64,000 nt of DNA from Chryseobacterium vrystaatense (GTDB taxonomy: Bacteria; Bacteroidota; Bacteroidia; Flavobacteriales; Weeksellaceae). The translations under genes and the position numbers were made by a program. The notes under the pieces are model-generated. The model did not search any database. It was not told the origin of the DNA and saw only the letters and a program-made list of their open reading frames with translations. The stretch lies in NCBI RefSeq assembly GCF_000737765.1, contig NZ_JPRI01000007.1, forward strand, positions 124,001 to 188,000, given 5' to 3'. Below are positions 28,874 to 38,987 of this stretch, one piece after another (the first letter of the stretch is position 1; the number at the start of each line of letters is the position of its first letter).

Positions 28874-29384
28874 GTTGCAAATATATTAATTTAGAATAAA
28901 TATAATTAATAAAATTTCATAAAAGTTACAAGGTCTGTTGATCAGCGTGTTCGCTGTTTATTAAGCACATTATTTTTGACGGGAAATGGAGAATAAACTA
29001 AATATTGATTCCCCAAAAACAAACAGATCGGGATTAAAAAAGGACAAAATCCTTACGATCCTGAGATAATAAAAAGCTGAAATTTTAGATTTGTTCGGGT
29101 GAGTTTAAAATAATGAATTGGTGAATTACTAAACTTAAAGGGGTAAACTGTGTGTATTTGTTGGAACAATTGGCTTATGTGTTGCCGATTTCATAAAGCC
29201 AAACAAAAAGATGCAGATTAAAGAGTCGGTTACTAGGTTATTAACGAATAGTTTGTGTGTCATTATCCTTGTTTACAGGTATTGATTTTTGGTTGCTGAA
29301 TTGGCAATTTTGAACTGTTGTACAGTCGTTTAAAAAATTGTAATTTTACGAATCTTTTTTACGAACAAAATCTAATAAATAAAA
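28874..29384. other. Gene-free stretch upstream of gcvP
   Basis: About 510 bases with no supported reading frame. I looked for a glycine riboswitch in front of gcvP and saw no tandem aptamer pattern. A weak -7-like TAATTTTA occurs at 29341-29348, about 40 bases before the ATG. Confidence 0.5.
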
Positions 29385-32243
29385 ATGAATACAGAACAGT
29401 TTGTGAGCCGTCACATTTCCCTTAATGAAGCCGATAAACAGGCGATGTTGGAAAGATTGGGCGTTTCAAGTATTGAAGAACTAATTTCTCAAACGATTCC
29501 TTCTTCTATCCGATTAGAGAAAGATCTTGAGATCTCTGCACCGCTTTCAGAATACGAAATGCTGAACCATTCGAAAGATTTGGCATCGAAGAATACTGAT
29601 TATACGAGCTACATTGGTTTTGGATACCACAATACACTTTTGCCATCAGCTATTCAGAGAAATATCTTTGAAAATCCAAGCTGGTATACGGCGTATACTC
29701 CTTATCAGGCTGAAATTGCACAGGGAAGACTGGAAGCTCTTCTTAATTTCCAGACTGTAGTGTGTGACCTTACAGGATTTGGACTGGCTAATGCTTCTCT
29801 TCTGGATGAATCTACTGCCGCTGCTGAAGCGATGCACATGTTCTTCAACAACAGAACGAAGGATCAGAAGAAAGCCAACGCAAATAAATTCTTCGTTTCC
29901 GATCTTGTTTTACCTCAAACCGTTTCAGTTTTGAAAACCAAAGCTGAAGGTTTAGAAATCGAAATCGTGGAAGGTGATCACAAAACGCACCAGTTTGACG
30001 GAAGTTATTATGGCGTTTTATTACAGTATCCTGGGAAAAACGGTATCGTTTTAGACTATACTGAGGATATCGTAGACTATAAAAAATTAGATCTGCAGGT
30101 GGTTGTGGCTTGTGATCCGATGGCTTTGGTTAAGCTGAAATCTCCGGCTTCAATGGGTGCTGACTGTGCCGTTGGAACTTCACAGAGATTTGGTATTCCA
30201 TTAGGTTACGGAGGACCTCACGCAGCATTTTTCTCTTGCAGAGAAGATTACAAAAGAGATATTCCGGGAAGAATCATCGGAGTTTCTCAGGACATGTACG
30301 GAAAACGTGCATTGAGAATGGCACTTCAAACAAGAGAGCAGCACATCAAAAGAGAAAGAGCAACTTCCAATATCTGTACTGCACAGGTACTTCTTGCTGT
30401 AATGGCTGGAATGTATGCGGTGTACCACGGTCCGAAAGGATTAAATTATATCGCTGATCAGATCCACTTTAAAGCAAATGCTTTGAAAAATGGTCTTAAA
30501 GCATTAGGATACCAGGCGGTAGAAGAGCCTATCTTCGATACGGTGAAAATCGTAATGACCGAAGATGAAAAGGGAAGATTGATGAGAATGATGCTTGATC
30601 ACAGACTTAACCTGAACTACTTTACAGAAGGAGTGGTAAGTATCGCGATCAACGAAAGTACGACATTGGAGAAATTAAACTATCTGATGGCTTCTTTCGC
30701 TCAGTTCAAGGACAAGCAGACTTTCAAATTAGAAATAAAAGAAGGATACAGTATTCCGGAAGAATTGTTGAGAAAAGACGAAATTCTTACGGAGCAGGTA
30801 TTCAACAAATACCATACGGAAACGGAATTGATGCGTTACATCAAGCGTCTTGAAAGAAAAGACTTATCATTAACGCATTCTATGATTTCTCTTGGATCTT
30901 GTACGATGAAGCTGAACGCAGCAACTCAGATGCTTCCACTTTCGTGGGCAGACTGGGGTAGTGTTCACCCATTTGTACCGGTAGATCAGGCAGGAGGTTA
31001 TCAGGAAATGATCGCTGAACTTGAAAAAGACCTTGCTGAAATCACTGGTTTCGCAGGAACTTCATTACAGCCAAACTCCGGAGCTCAGGGAGAATACGCA
31101 GGACTAATGGTGATCAGAGAATATCACATTTCAAGAGGTGAAGGCCACAGAAATGTAGTATTGATCCCGCAGTCTGCACACGGGACTAATCCGGCTTCTG
31201 CAGCAATGGCAGGGATGAAAATCGTTGTTGTTAAAAACCTTGAAAGCGGAGAAATCGATTTCGAAGATTTAAAAGCTAAAACAGAACAGCATTCTGAGAA
31301 TTTATCTTGTGTAATGATCACGTATCCGTCTACATACGGATTCTTCGATGCCAACATTAAAGAAATTACAAGTCTGATCCACGAGCACGGTGGTCAGGTA
31401 TATATGGACGGTGCCAATATGAACGCTCAGGTAGGATTCACAAGTCCTGGAAACATCGGAGCAGACGTATGTCACCTGAACTTACACAAAACTTTTGCCA
31501 TTCCTCACGGAGGTGGAGGTCCTGGAGTTGGTCCAATCTGTGTCGCTAAACACCTGGTTCCATTCCTGCCTTCCAATGCGAATATCAGAATCGGTTCTAA
31601 AGAAGCGATCGAAGGTATTTCTGCAGCGCCTTACGGTTCTGGTCTGATCCTTAACATTTCTTATTCTTACATTAAGATGTTGGGAACAGACGGATTGAAA
31701 AAAGCAACAGGACACGCGATCATGAATGCAAATTATCTTAAGGAAATTTTAGCAGAGCATTTCCCTATTCTTTATTCAAACGAGAGTGGAAGAGTAGCTC
31801 ACGAATGTATCGTAGATTTCCGTCAGTTCAAAACTTTAGGAATTGAAGTAGCTGATGTAGCGAAGAGATTGATGGATTATGGATTCCATGCTCCAACCGT
31901 TTCTTTCCCTGTGGCAGGAACATTAATGATCGAGCCTACAGAATCTGAAAGCAAGTCTGAAATCGACCGTTTTGCAGAAGCATTAATCTCCATCAAAAAA
32001 GAAATCGATGAGATTGCTAACGGAGAAGCAGATCAGGCTAATAACGTACTTAAAAACGCTCCTCACACTGAGCAATTGGTGATCTCGGATTCTTGGGATA
32101 AACCATACAGCAGAGAAAAGGCAGCTTATCCATTAGACTGGGTAAGAGACCACAAATTCTTCGCTTCCGTATCCAGAGTTGATGAAGCTTATGGAGACAG
32201 AAACTTAGTATGTACTTGTGAGCCGATTGAAGCTTATATGTAA
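29385..32243 (+). CDS. gcvP: Glycine dehydrogenase (decarboxylating), P protein
   Basis: A 952-residue P protein of the glycine cleavage system. It decarboxylates glycine using pyridoxal phosphate and passes the aminomethyl group to the H protein. It is the single-chain form, with both halves (GcvPA-like and GcvPB-like) in one polypeptide. The PLP Lys is in HLNLHKTFAIPHGGGGPGVG (around residue 700). Length is normal. The gcvT and gcvH genes are not in this window. It has its own terminator. Confidence 0.97.
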   Translation: MNTEQFVSRHISLNEADKQAMLERLGVSSIEELISQTIPSSIRLEKDLEISAPLSEYEMLNHSKDLASKNTDYTSYIGFGYHNTLLPSAIQRNIFENPSWYTAYTPYQAEIAQGRLEALLNFQTVVCDLTGFGLANASLLDESTAAAEAMHMFFNNRTKDQKKANANKFFVSDLVLPQTVSVLKTKAEGLEIEIVEGDHKTHQFDGSYYGVLLQYPGKNGIVLDYTEDIVDYKKLDLQVVVACDPMALVKLKSPASMGADCAVGTSQRFGIPLGYGGPHAAFFSCREDYKRDIPGRIIGVSQDMYGKRALRMALQTREQHIKRERATSNICTAQVLLAVMAGMYAVYHGPKGLNYIADQIHFKANALKNGLKALGYQAVEEPIFDTVKIVMTEDEKGRLMRMMLDHRLNLNYFTEGVVSIAINESTTLEKLNYLMASFAQFKDKQTFKLEIKEGYSIPEELLRKDEILTEQVFNKYHTETELMRYIKRLERKDLSLTHSMISLGSCTMKLNAATQMLPLSWADWGSVHPFVPVDQAGGYQEMIAELEKDLAEITGFAGTSLQPNSGAQGEYAGLMVIREYHISRGEGHRNVVLIPQSAHGTNPASAAMAGMKIVVVKNLESGEIDFEDLKAKTEQHSENLSCVMITYPSTYGFFDANIKEITSLIHEHGGQVYMDGANMNAQVGFTSPGNIGADVCHLNLHKTFAIPHGGGGPGVGPICVAKHLVPFLPSNANIRIGSKEAIEGISAAPYGSGLILNISYSYIKMLGTDGLKKATGHAIMNANYLKEILAEHFPILYSNESGRVAHECIVDFRQFKTLGIEVADVAKRLMDYGFHAPTVSFPVAGTLMIEPTESESKSEIDRFAEALISIKKEIDEIANGEADQANNVLKNAPHTEQLVISDSWDKPYSREKAAYPLDWVRDHKFFASVSRVDEAYGDRNLVCTCEPIEAYM

Positions 32244-32269
32244 TTAGAATTTTTTTCTTTATATAAAAT

Positions 32270-32298
32270 AAACCCTTCTCATAACTGAGAAGGGTTTT
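32270..32298. terminator. Terminator between gcvP and the convergent hypothetical gene
   Basis: AACCCTTCTC pairs with GAGAAGGGTT around a 6-base loop, with T-rich sequence on both sides, so it can serve both strands. Confidence 0.8.
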
Positions 32299-32318
32299 AT
32301 TCTTTATTCAATTCAATT

Positions 32319-33101
32319 TTAATTAGCTACATAATAAAAATAATTGTCCACTATCTTTTCAGATTTCATAATTTCAAATAACAAATTATCTTCTTCCATT
32401 TGATTTTTAGGATTAAAATAAAAACCATAGGAATTATCCGTGAATCCATCGACTAAATAAAAAATACCTTTTGAAGTTTTAACTGCGCAATATATATTAA
32501 GCTCATTTAATAGCTTTAAAATTTGATTTTGTTGTTGTGAAAATTTGAAATTAGTCTTAATCTTAGTTTTGGATGAAATAGGATAGGGTGAGTATTTAGG
32601 AATGATATAGCTCCAATAGATATTGTTTTCCTTAAATACAGCATCAATTTTTTGAATAGTATTTTGATTAAGAAAAATTTTATCAGAAGATTCCATAATC
32701 AAGTGAGAAAGATTGTTGAAATTTTTAATATTAAGCTTGAAATGATCATTTAATTTACTTTTATTTTGAACACCTTCATTCAGAAATTTGTTTGGTTTAC
32801 TCATGGATTCTTCTTCGGATAATCCATATTTAGTTGAAAAAGCCCCCCAAATAAAATTAGGAATTTGGCTGGAAGTATAAATTGAATCCAATGCCTCAAC
32901 TTTTTTTGTTGCCAATGGACGCATATCCCATTTTGAAAAAGGTTTAGAGTTGACAAGAAATTCTTCTAATGATGTAGATTCTTTATCGATAGTATTGCTT
33001 AAATATTCAAATATCTCTATGTCAAACTTTTTTTCAATGTTTTTTTGTCCTGAAGCTAAGATTGATGTCAAAGCTAAGAATAAAACGATATATCTTTTCA
33101 T
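32319..33101 (-). CDS. Secreted protein of unknown function
   Basis: A 260-residue protein with a Sec signal peptide (MKRYIVLFLALTSILASGQ). The mature part is Lys/Asn/Ser-rich and AT-rich in codon use, with no motif I recognise. It opens a more loosely packed stretch of mostly minus-strand genes and is followed upstream by about 500 bases without a gene. Codon use looks more AT-biased than in the neighbouring housekeeping genes, which would fit recent acquisition, but that is impression only. Confidence 0.65.
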   Translation of the reverse strand: MKRYIVLFLALTSILASGQKNIEKKFDIEIFEYLSNTIDKESTSLEEFLVNSKPFSKWDMRPLATKKVEALDSIYTSSQIPNFIWGAFSTKYGLSEEESMSKPNKFLNEGVQNKSKLNDHFKLNIKNFNNLSHLIMESSDKIFLNQNTIQKIDAVFKENNIYWSYIIPKYSPYPISSKTKIKTNFKFSQQQNQILKLLNELNIYCAVKTSKGIFYLVDGFTDNSYGFYFNPKNQMEEDNLLFEIMKSEKIVDNYFYYVAN

Positions 33102-33570
33102 AGGTTGGAGCTATTTGGAAATTTGAGTGTATTGTACAGGTGGTTGTGGGCAATTTTTAAATGTAATATTTGAGTTGATATTGATTGCCTGTTCTTCATC
33201 AAAATTTTAGAATGCTTCTATAAGTATCTTTAAAATTTCAGATAACTTTTAAGCGCAGGATATTCAATGGTTTATTTCTGTTAAGTTAACCTTATTTTAA
33301 TCCAAGTCTAAAGCAAAAGCTTACTGCTTGATTCCTAACAGTTCTCTGAATCTCTTTAAATTTATTTCCTGATGTATTTTTCGTTTCATTTGTCGTTTTT
33401 TGAAAGCTTAATATTGTAAGTATACAATAGTAAAGATAGAAAATTGTGCTGAATTGGAGAATTTTCCTCAATGTTTAATCTTAATTTTCCATTGATTTAT
33501 TCGCCTTTTATAATAGAATAGGAAGTCAAGCCAAATGAAGATTATATATAATCATCCACAATAAATATAA
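33102..33570. other. Gene-free stretch
   Basis: Roughly 470 very AT-rich bases with no supported reading frame, promoter or RNA gene. Confidence 0.5.
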
Positions 33571-33600
33571 AACACCCGTTTAGAATTCTAAACGGGTGTT
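33571..33600. terminator. Perfect 30-base palindromic terminator
   Basis: Two 15-base arms (from AACACCCGTTTAGAA) form a perfect inverted repeat with a T run on the plus side and a T-rich minus side. It follows the stop of the small minus-strand lipoprotein gene. Confidence 0.8.
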
Positions 33601-33624
33601 TTTTTTAAATTATTTTTTATCATA

Positions 33625-33807
33625 CTATCTTCTACGATAGCTGTATGCTACAAGAAGTGCAACAGCCATGGCACCAAAAGTGACCATTGAAACTGTTTTG
33701 ATTGATAGCTCACTGTCTTTTACTGATGATGTATTTTGAGATTTCTCACATGAAGACAGGAATACTGCTGTCATGAATAGACAGCCAAAGAGTAATTTTT
33801 TAATCAT
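33625..33807 (-). CDS. Small lipoprotein with C-terminal membrane segment
   Basis: A 60-residue protein with a lipoprotein signal (lipobox FLSSC, Cys about residue 20), a 20-residue polar stretch, and a hydrophobic C-terminal segment (about 40-56) ending in Arg-Arg-Arg. The combination, an anchored N-terminus and a terminal helix, is unusual for so short a protein. Function unknown. It has a strong terminator just behind it. Confidence 0.7.
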   Translation of the reverse strand: MIKKLLFGCLFMTAVFLSSCEKSQNTSSVKDSELSIKTVSMVTFGAMAVALLVAYSYRRR

Positions 33808-33971
33808 ACATGTATTTGTTTGGTTATTAGGTTTTTATGAGCAAAAAAAGTGCCGTGTATTCTGTTTAGTTAAGATTTCTATATGCGATGAATAGGAAGC
33901 AAAGTTGTGTATTTCCTAGTTTATGATCACAAATCCTTCTTCATATTTGTTTTTTACCAAATATGTTTATT

Positions 33972-34005
33972 GAAACAACCGTAATGTTTACTTTACGGTT
34001 GTTTC
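33972..34005. repeat. Stem-loop, 13-bp arms
   Basis: GAAACAACCGTAA pairs with TTACGGTTGTTTC around an 8-base loop. It lacks a T run on the minus strand, so whether it terminates the DUF4062 gene, which ends 54 bases away, is unclear. Confidence 0.5.
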
Positions 34006-34058
34006 ATCTTTTAATGTCCAAAGTCAGTAGGCTTTGCGGATTAGGTAATTAATACAGA

Positions 34059-35024
34059 TTAAAATGGTAAATCGTCATCATCTTCATCGTCTTCAATAGA
34101 ATAGTCAATATTTTCGGCATTCCAATCGGTTCTTCTAATAAATTTCAGTTTATCATCATCATCAAAAATTTCATGATTAATTAATAATGTGTAAATTTTT
34201 GCCTTTTGCCTTTTGACAAACAAATAATAATTTTCTAGGTCCTTCTCCCAATTAGGGTCTTCTAATTTGAAAAATCTAGCTTTTAGTAATGCTGTTAAGT
34301 CATTAAAACCTTCAATGTAAAAATTATACGGAATATCTAAAATAGCTTTTAAGTCCTCAGTAAAGGGATGGTTAATCATTAATATTTTATTGATCTCATC
34401 ATCTTTGTCCTTATTCTCATCACTAAGAAAGTTTACTAATTTGTTGAGTGTTTGTGCTGTTTTCTCTAAGTTCTGAATTAGTGATACTTCTCTAATTCTT
34501 GTTTGCTCTTCCAAAAATCTTTGAAATAATCCAGCAAATTGTTCTTTAAGATACCTTGTGATTTCCGAGGCTGTTTCAAAACCTTTAATATTATTATTGT
34601 TTGGTAAAGATTTTATTTCCTCAATAAAATGATAGATTCTAACATCATCAGTATATTTAAACACGATATCATTTTCTTTATTTATAAGATAGGTTTCATA
34701 TTCTGAAAGTACATTTTTATCAATAAAAATATATACTTGTTTTTGTTCCTTAAGAGCTGTCTTAAGTTCAATTTGTGAAATAGAATTGCTGCCTCTCTTA
34801 GATTCTGTTCCAAATCTACCTCCAATGATTGATACCAAAATATCAATGCTTTTAATTTCTTTATAGCAATATTCTTCTAAAGCTTCATCTTTTCCGTAAG
34901 GAATATTCCCTTCCTCATTTCTAATTATATCATAACCCAAATTATCAATAAATATATCTAAATCATTTCTAATTTGTCTTAAATCGTAAAATGTTGAACT
35001 TAAAAATATTCGAGGTTTAGCCAT
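34059..35024 (-). CDS. DUF4062-domain protein
   Basis: A 321-residue protein with an N-terminal DUF4062 domain (about residues 1-115). Features are PRIFLSSTFYDLRQIRNDL, the acidic DIIRNEEG segment, DILVSIIGGRFG and the QIELKTALKEQKQVYIFI strand. The fold is of the flavodoxin/TIR-like type and in other proteins is fused to NTPase or defence domains. Here the rest (about 130-321) is helical with a coiled-coil-like stretch and a strongly acidic C-terminus (EDDEDDDDLPF). It stands alone. A role in signalling or phage defence is possible but not shown by the sequence. Confidence 0.85.
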   Translation of the reverse strand: MAKPRIFLSSTFYDLRQIRNDLDIFIDNLGYDIIRNEEGNIPYGKDEALEEYCYKEIKSIDILVSIIGGRFGTESKRGSNSISQIELKTALKEQKQVYIFIDKNVLSEYETYLINKENDIVFKYTDDVRIYHFIEEIKSLPNNNNIKGFETASEITRYLKEQFAGLFQRFLEEQTRIREVSLIQNLEKTAQTLNKLVNFLSDENKDKDDEINKILMINHPFTEDLKAILDIPYNFYIEGFNDLTALLKARFFKLEDPNWEKDLENYYLFVKRQKAKIYTLLINHEIFDDDDKLKFIRRTDWNAENIDYSIEDDEDDDDLPF

Positions 35025-35203
35025 TGTAAATACATTTAATGCAAATATAATATGTTTTGAATCGGTTAGAACTTATAATTAAGAGTTTTTTATTGAGCAA
35101 GTTTAATGTTTGTTTTTAAACGCAATTTCATTTATAGTCTTATCCCACAAATATGGCGAAAAAACATCACAATCCCTTACGGAAAACCATAATTACAAAC
35201 TAA

Positions 35204-35230
35204 AAACCCTTATCAAAAAGAAAAGGGCTT
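35204..35230 (-). terminator. Weak terminator of the second S41 gene
   Basis: On the minus strand a short stem (AAGCCCTTTT with AAGGGTTTTT, 5-6 pairs) is followed by T residues, just past the stop at 35253. Confidence 0.45.
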
Positions 35231-35252
35231 ATTATTTACAAAAGAATCAATT

Positions 35253-36710
35253 TCATTTTCCATTCAGTACCGAATTCACATAATCCGTCCACTCATATAG
35301 CGGGATGCTTCTGTCCAGATAAAAGTCAGGCTGTAACCCTTTTCCATCGATCGTAAAATCGGGAATGCGCATACTTCTTGAAAGCGAATACCCCAATTCA
35401 AATTCCTTACAGGGAGAAGGAACATAATACATATTGGAAACATCTAAAACTCCAAATGTAGTCGTTCCAAATAATTTCACTTTCTTACTTTGCTTGGCTG
35501 CCAGTAAAAACTGTTCGTCCGTACTTCCGTTTCGCTGATTAATGATAATCCCTACATTCTTAGGATAAGGATGAATGGTGTCGAACTTTGTAATACTGAA
35601 TACATTCTCATTAAGGTTAACAAATTTTCCCTGTTGTTTGTCCAAAGTATTAAAAGCGGTTTGGGCCCATTTTTTATCCTCTTCACCGAATTTGTATTCA
35701 GGCTTGTTGATGAAATCCAGCATTCGCTGGTTGTTCAGTTTTGTAGATAGATATTCTACACCTACAGTTCTGATTGGATTGGTATAGATCAAAGGCAGGA
35801 TGTTGCTGTAACTGGAATCGCTTCCTCCGGTTCCGTTTCTGATGTCAATGATCAGGTTTTCTGTTGAAAGAATTTTATCTTTGTTTGCCGCAATTACACT
35901 GTCAATTTTTGTTTTCTGACCAGCCTGAAAAGACGGAATTCTCAGATAAAGAGTGGTCTCATTTATTTTTTCGATATAAGGTTCAGTGGCATTTATCGAT
36001 TTGAAATATTGAGAATATTTTGGATCATCTTCAACTTTTGGATAAACTCTTGACAGGCTGAAATCCCCGATTTGTAAATGGTTTTTTCCTATTAATGCAA
36101 TCTCTTTAGATTCCACTCCGGAATGATCACGCATATAATACACAGAACTCATTTTGCCGTCTGAGGAATTGATTTTCAGTTTCACCTGTCCTTTCGTCCA
36201 GGTTTCTGCCCCGGATTCTATGATGAATCCTACATACTGATCTCCTTTCTTTTTAATTCCAACAGTATAAGGTTCGGTATACCATATTCCTTCATAGTCG
36301 GCTGTTTTCTTTTTATCAAGATACTTCTTGAAATCCTGAGTCTCTACGGACAGGGTTTCCCAATTGGCAAATTGGTTGTTTGTTTTTTCAGGAGTATTCT
36401 GTTTTGGAGATTCTTTTTTAAGAGGTCTGATAGCCACATGTCCGGAACGGAAAAAAGTGAGCCATTCATTCAAAATTGGAGCACATTCACTGAATGTTTT
36501 AGCTGATTTTACTTTTTCTGATATGGTTGTATTATGGGCTTCGTAAGCCTGAGTACTTTTTTGTTTTAATGCATATTCAAAACCGGCATCGTTTTGTTCA
36601 AAAGTCTTTTTTACCCATTCATAATTCTTTGTGCAATCGCAATTCTGGGCATATACTGACGTTGTTATGGTAAATAAAGACGAAATCAATACGGCTTTTA
36701 AGTTCTTCAT
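35253..36710 (-). CDS. S41-family peptidase-like secreted protein
   Basis: A 485-residue S41 protein with a Sec signal (MKNLKAVLISSLFTITTSVYAQ). There is an N-terminal helical region (Cys-containing CDCTKNYEW), then the S41 core near residues 280-430. The core has IIDIRNGTGGSDSSY and, in place of the usual NGGS nucleophile motif, QRNGSTDEQFLLAAK. The Ser is retained but its surroundings differ from the other S41 gene at 1.8 kb. Probably periplasmic. It is monocistronic; substrate unknown. Confidence 0.85.
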   Translation of the reverse strand: MKNLKAVLISSLFTITTSVYAQNCDCTKNYEWVKKTFEQNDAGFEYALKQKSTQAYEAHNTTISEKVKSAKTFSECAPILNEWLTFFRSGHVAIRPLKKESPKQNTPEKTNNQFANWETLSVETQDFKKYLDKKKTADYEGIWYTEPYTVGIKKKGDQYVGFIIESGAETWTKGQVKLKINSSDGKMSSVYYMRDHSGVESKEIALIGKNHLQIGDFSLSRVYPKVEDDPKYSQYFKSINATEPYIEKINETTLYLRIPSFQAGQKTKIDSVIAANKDKILSTENLIIDIRNGTGGSDSSYSNILPLIYTNPIRTVGVEYLSTKLNNQRMLDFINKPEYKFGEEDKKWAQTAFNTLDKQQGKFVNLNENVFSITKFDTIHPYPKNVGIIINQRNGSTDEQFLLAAKQSKKVKLFGTTTFGVLDVSNMYYVPSPCKEFELGYSLSRSMRIPDFTIDGKGLQPDFYLDRSIPLYEWTDYVNSVLNGK

Positions 36711-36930
36711 TGGTTCAATTTATAAGATAAGGACATCTGACAGACTTGAAATATTACATGGCATTTTTACTTTTTTACCTGTTGCCATCAGCATTAAAGG
36801 TAATGGAGCAAGTCAATCCGGATTAGTCGGTGCTAAAAATAAATAAATATCCAATGAAAAGCAATATGTAATTCAATATACAATGAAATCAATACTTTTT
36901 AAAGAAAATCTTTAACAAATACGCTTAAGA

Positions 36931-37522
36931 TTAAGTTTTGGTCTCCCTATGTATTAACTTTTTTTTCCATTGAATTTCGACATATTTTGTACAGTCATTT
37001 TTCATATCCTCACAGCCATCAAGTAAAATGGCTGAACCTCCATTTTTTATTGCGTTTTTCACGATATCATAAGTTTCTTTGGCTTCTTGAGGACCTGGTC
37101 CGGCTCAATTGAATACAATATTTTTAGACTTTGAGAGGGTCGCATATATAGAGAGTTATTTTCTGAGACTTCAAGGAAGTATATTGACTTTTGTTTTCTC
37201 ATTGATCCATTGAGTCTCATCAATTTTTGTTGCGTATGGGCTGTCTGAATTGGTATTCTTTTTTAAGTATTCTCCAACTGTTACCGGGTAAAAAAATCTT
37301 CTGATTTTTGGTTCAAAAAAATGTTCGGCAAATGTCAGATGTTGATGAACTGTTACATTTTCATTTTTGTGTCCTGCCGTAAAAAATGTCTTTAAGAAAC
37401 ATTTCTGTTTTGTTGAAATGGGCTCCACTGAACAAATTTAAAACGACAATTTCACCGGAGTTCAAGTCAAATGGTGTTATATAAAACGTATCGGTCTCTA
37501 TTCCCTTATTTGCGATGAGCAT
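36931..37522 (-). pseudogene. Decayed gene of unknown family
   Basis: Read on the minus strand, ATG at 37522 opens a good frame (MLIANKGIETDTFYITPFD, VVLNLFSGAHFNKTEMFLK) that breaks near 37385. A second frame continues with NENVTVHQHLTFAEHFFEPK and ends at 37171. After an unreadable stretch, a third segment (GPGPQEAKETYDIVKNAIKNG, ILLDGCEDMKNDCTKY) runs to a TAA at 36931. Pieces in different frames with protein-like composition indicate an inactivated gene of about 200 codons. The family is not identified. At least one frameshift and one stop are needed to explain it. Confidence 0.6.
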
Positions 37523-37547
37523 TCTTTTATTATTTCAAATTACCATC

Positions 37548-38078
37548 TTACCATTTTGCACCAAAAGCAACAATCACAAAATAAATGAAAAGCATGATAA
37601 TATTGGTCACAAGGTTGACTATAAAAAATGGTTTCAATGATCTCCATCCTTTCTGTTTTGTTTTCAATGAAAGCCAATAAAAAGGAAATTCAATGACTAA
37701 AGTAGCTAGAAAACTGCATAGAAATCCAATAAAGAAACCTCCCAGTTCATATTCGCCTACTCTTGATTTAATACCCCAAAAATCCGGATAGCCATTTAAT
37801 AAAGAAAAGTGAGGGGCAATGAAGTAATAGCCTGCAAACATAGAAATGTAGTTAGCTGCAATGATCAGCCATTTTCTGTTCTGTAAGTTAAATTTGTCCA
37901 GAAGAAGCTTGCTTTCAAATGCTCCGATGATAAAGTTGATCCAGGTCAAATGTAAGAAGCTGAACCAGATCATGGGAGAACCTGCATTGGCCAAAAGAAA
38001 ATTGGGAATTAATAAGAGAAATATCAGTAGGTAGTTTGGGGAAACGGTCTTTATCATATCATTAAAATGGATAAGCAT
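37548..38078 (-). CDS. Integral membrane protein of unknown function
   Basis: A 176-residue protein with about five hydrophobic segments (near residues 14-31, 36-53, 68-86, 112-133 and 150-172). No named domain is recognised. It is 25 bases beyond the start of the pseudogene on the same strand, so the two may once have been one operon. Start MLIHFNDMIK could also be the later ATG at MIK. Confidence 0.65.
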   Translation of the reverse strand: MLIHFNDMIKTVSPNYLLIFLLLIPNFLLANAGSPMIWFSFLHLTWINFIIGAFESKLLLDKFNLQNRKWLIIAANYISMFAGYYFIAPHFSLLNGYPDFWGIKSRVGEYELGGFFIGFLCSFLATLVIEFPFYWLSLKTKQKGWRSLKPFFIVNLVTNIIMLFIYFVIVAFGAKW

Positions 38079-38252
38079 GAATTTTGAATGGGGCAGTGTA
38101 TCGTTTATGAAAGCCGGGTATTATTACCTATGTGTAAAAGTAATAAATTCTATTGAAATACTTACCAATAGGGGGTTGTGGAAATGATAATGCTAAATAA
38201 AAAATCTACTTTCAAAAAAACAGATTCATGTAGGTATAGATTCAATCAGGGC

Positions 38253-38987
38253 TTACAGTTTCTCTTCATTCCAGTAATAAGAATCAGGATACACTCTCGC
38301 TCCAAAAACTGCTGTTCCCACTCTCACAATCGTAGAACCTTCTTCAATCGCGGTTTCCAGATCACCGCTCATTCCCATAGAAAGTTCTTTCATTTCTACG
38401 TTGGGTATATTCTGACTGATGATTTCCTGCTGGAGGTTTTTCAGAATTTTAAAACAATGCCTTACTCTCTCTGTTTCTGCACTGAAAAGACCGATCGTCA
38501 TCAATCCTTTGATCTTCAATGTACTGAACTCCGAAACTTTGCGGGTTAATTCTACAGCATCGTCGGGGTGTATTCCAAATTTGCTTTCCTCATTTGAAGT
38601 ATTTACCTGGATCAGAACCTCAATGGTTTTTTCTTCAGATAAAAGCCTTCGATGCAGTTTTTCAGCAAGTTCCAGACGGTCGAGAGACTGTACACAGGCT
38701 ACATCGTACTTTAAAATGTCTTTGACCTTATTGGTCTGCAGATGTCCTATGAAATGATTTTCATGCGGAGTGTCTTTCAGAGCTTCGTATTTATCTTTCA
38801 GTTCCTGAACTTTATTTTCGGCAATTAAAGTTTCTCCGTTTTCTAAAGCCGTTTTGATGTTTTCCGCAGAAACAGTTTTAGTAGCCAGCAGTAATCTGAC
38901 CTCATCAGAGTTTCTTCCTGCTTTGTCACATGCTTTTTTTATTCTGTCGTTGATGATTTCAAGATTATGGAGGATGTCTTCTTTCAT
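38253..38987 (-). CDS. PLP homeostasis protein, YggS/PROSC family
   Basis: A 244-residue alanine-racemase-fold protein that binds pyridoxal phosphate and controls cellular PLP levels. The PLP Lys lies in LLLATKTVSAENI near residue 32, in the first strand, and the late GMSGDLETAIEEGSTIVRVGTAVFG is the family signature. Its start overlaps the upstream AAA ATPase gene by 4 bases, so they form an operon; the connection between them is unknown. Confidence 0.95.
   Translation of the reverse strand: MKEDILHNLEIINDRIKKACDKAGRNSDEVRLLLATKTVSAENIKTALENGETLIAENKVQELKDKYEALKDTPHENHFIGHLQTNKVKDILKYDVACVQSLDRLELAEKLHRRLLSEEKTIEVLIQVNTSNEESKFGIHPDDAVELTRKVSEFSTLKIKGLMTIGLFSAETERVRHCFKILKNLQQEIISQNIPNVEMKELSMGMSGDLETAIEEGSTIVRVGTAVFGARVYPDSYYWNEEKL

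Noticed and set aside
28874..29384. Possible glycine riboswitch upstream of gcvP
   Set aside because: No tandem aptamer with the expected conserved elements could be found by eye; a covariance search (Rfam RF00504) would be decisive.
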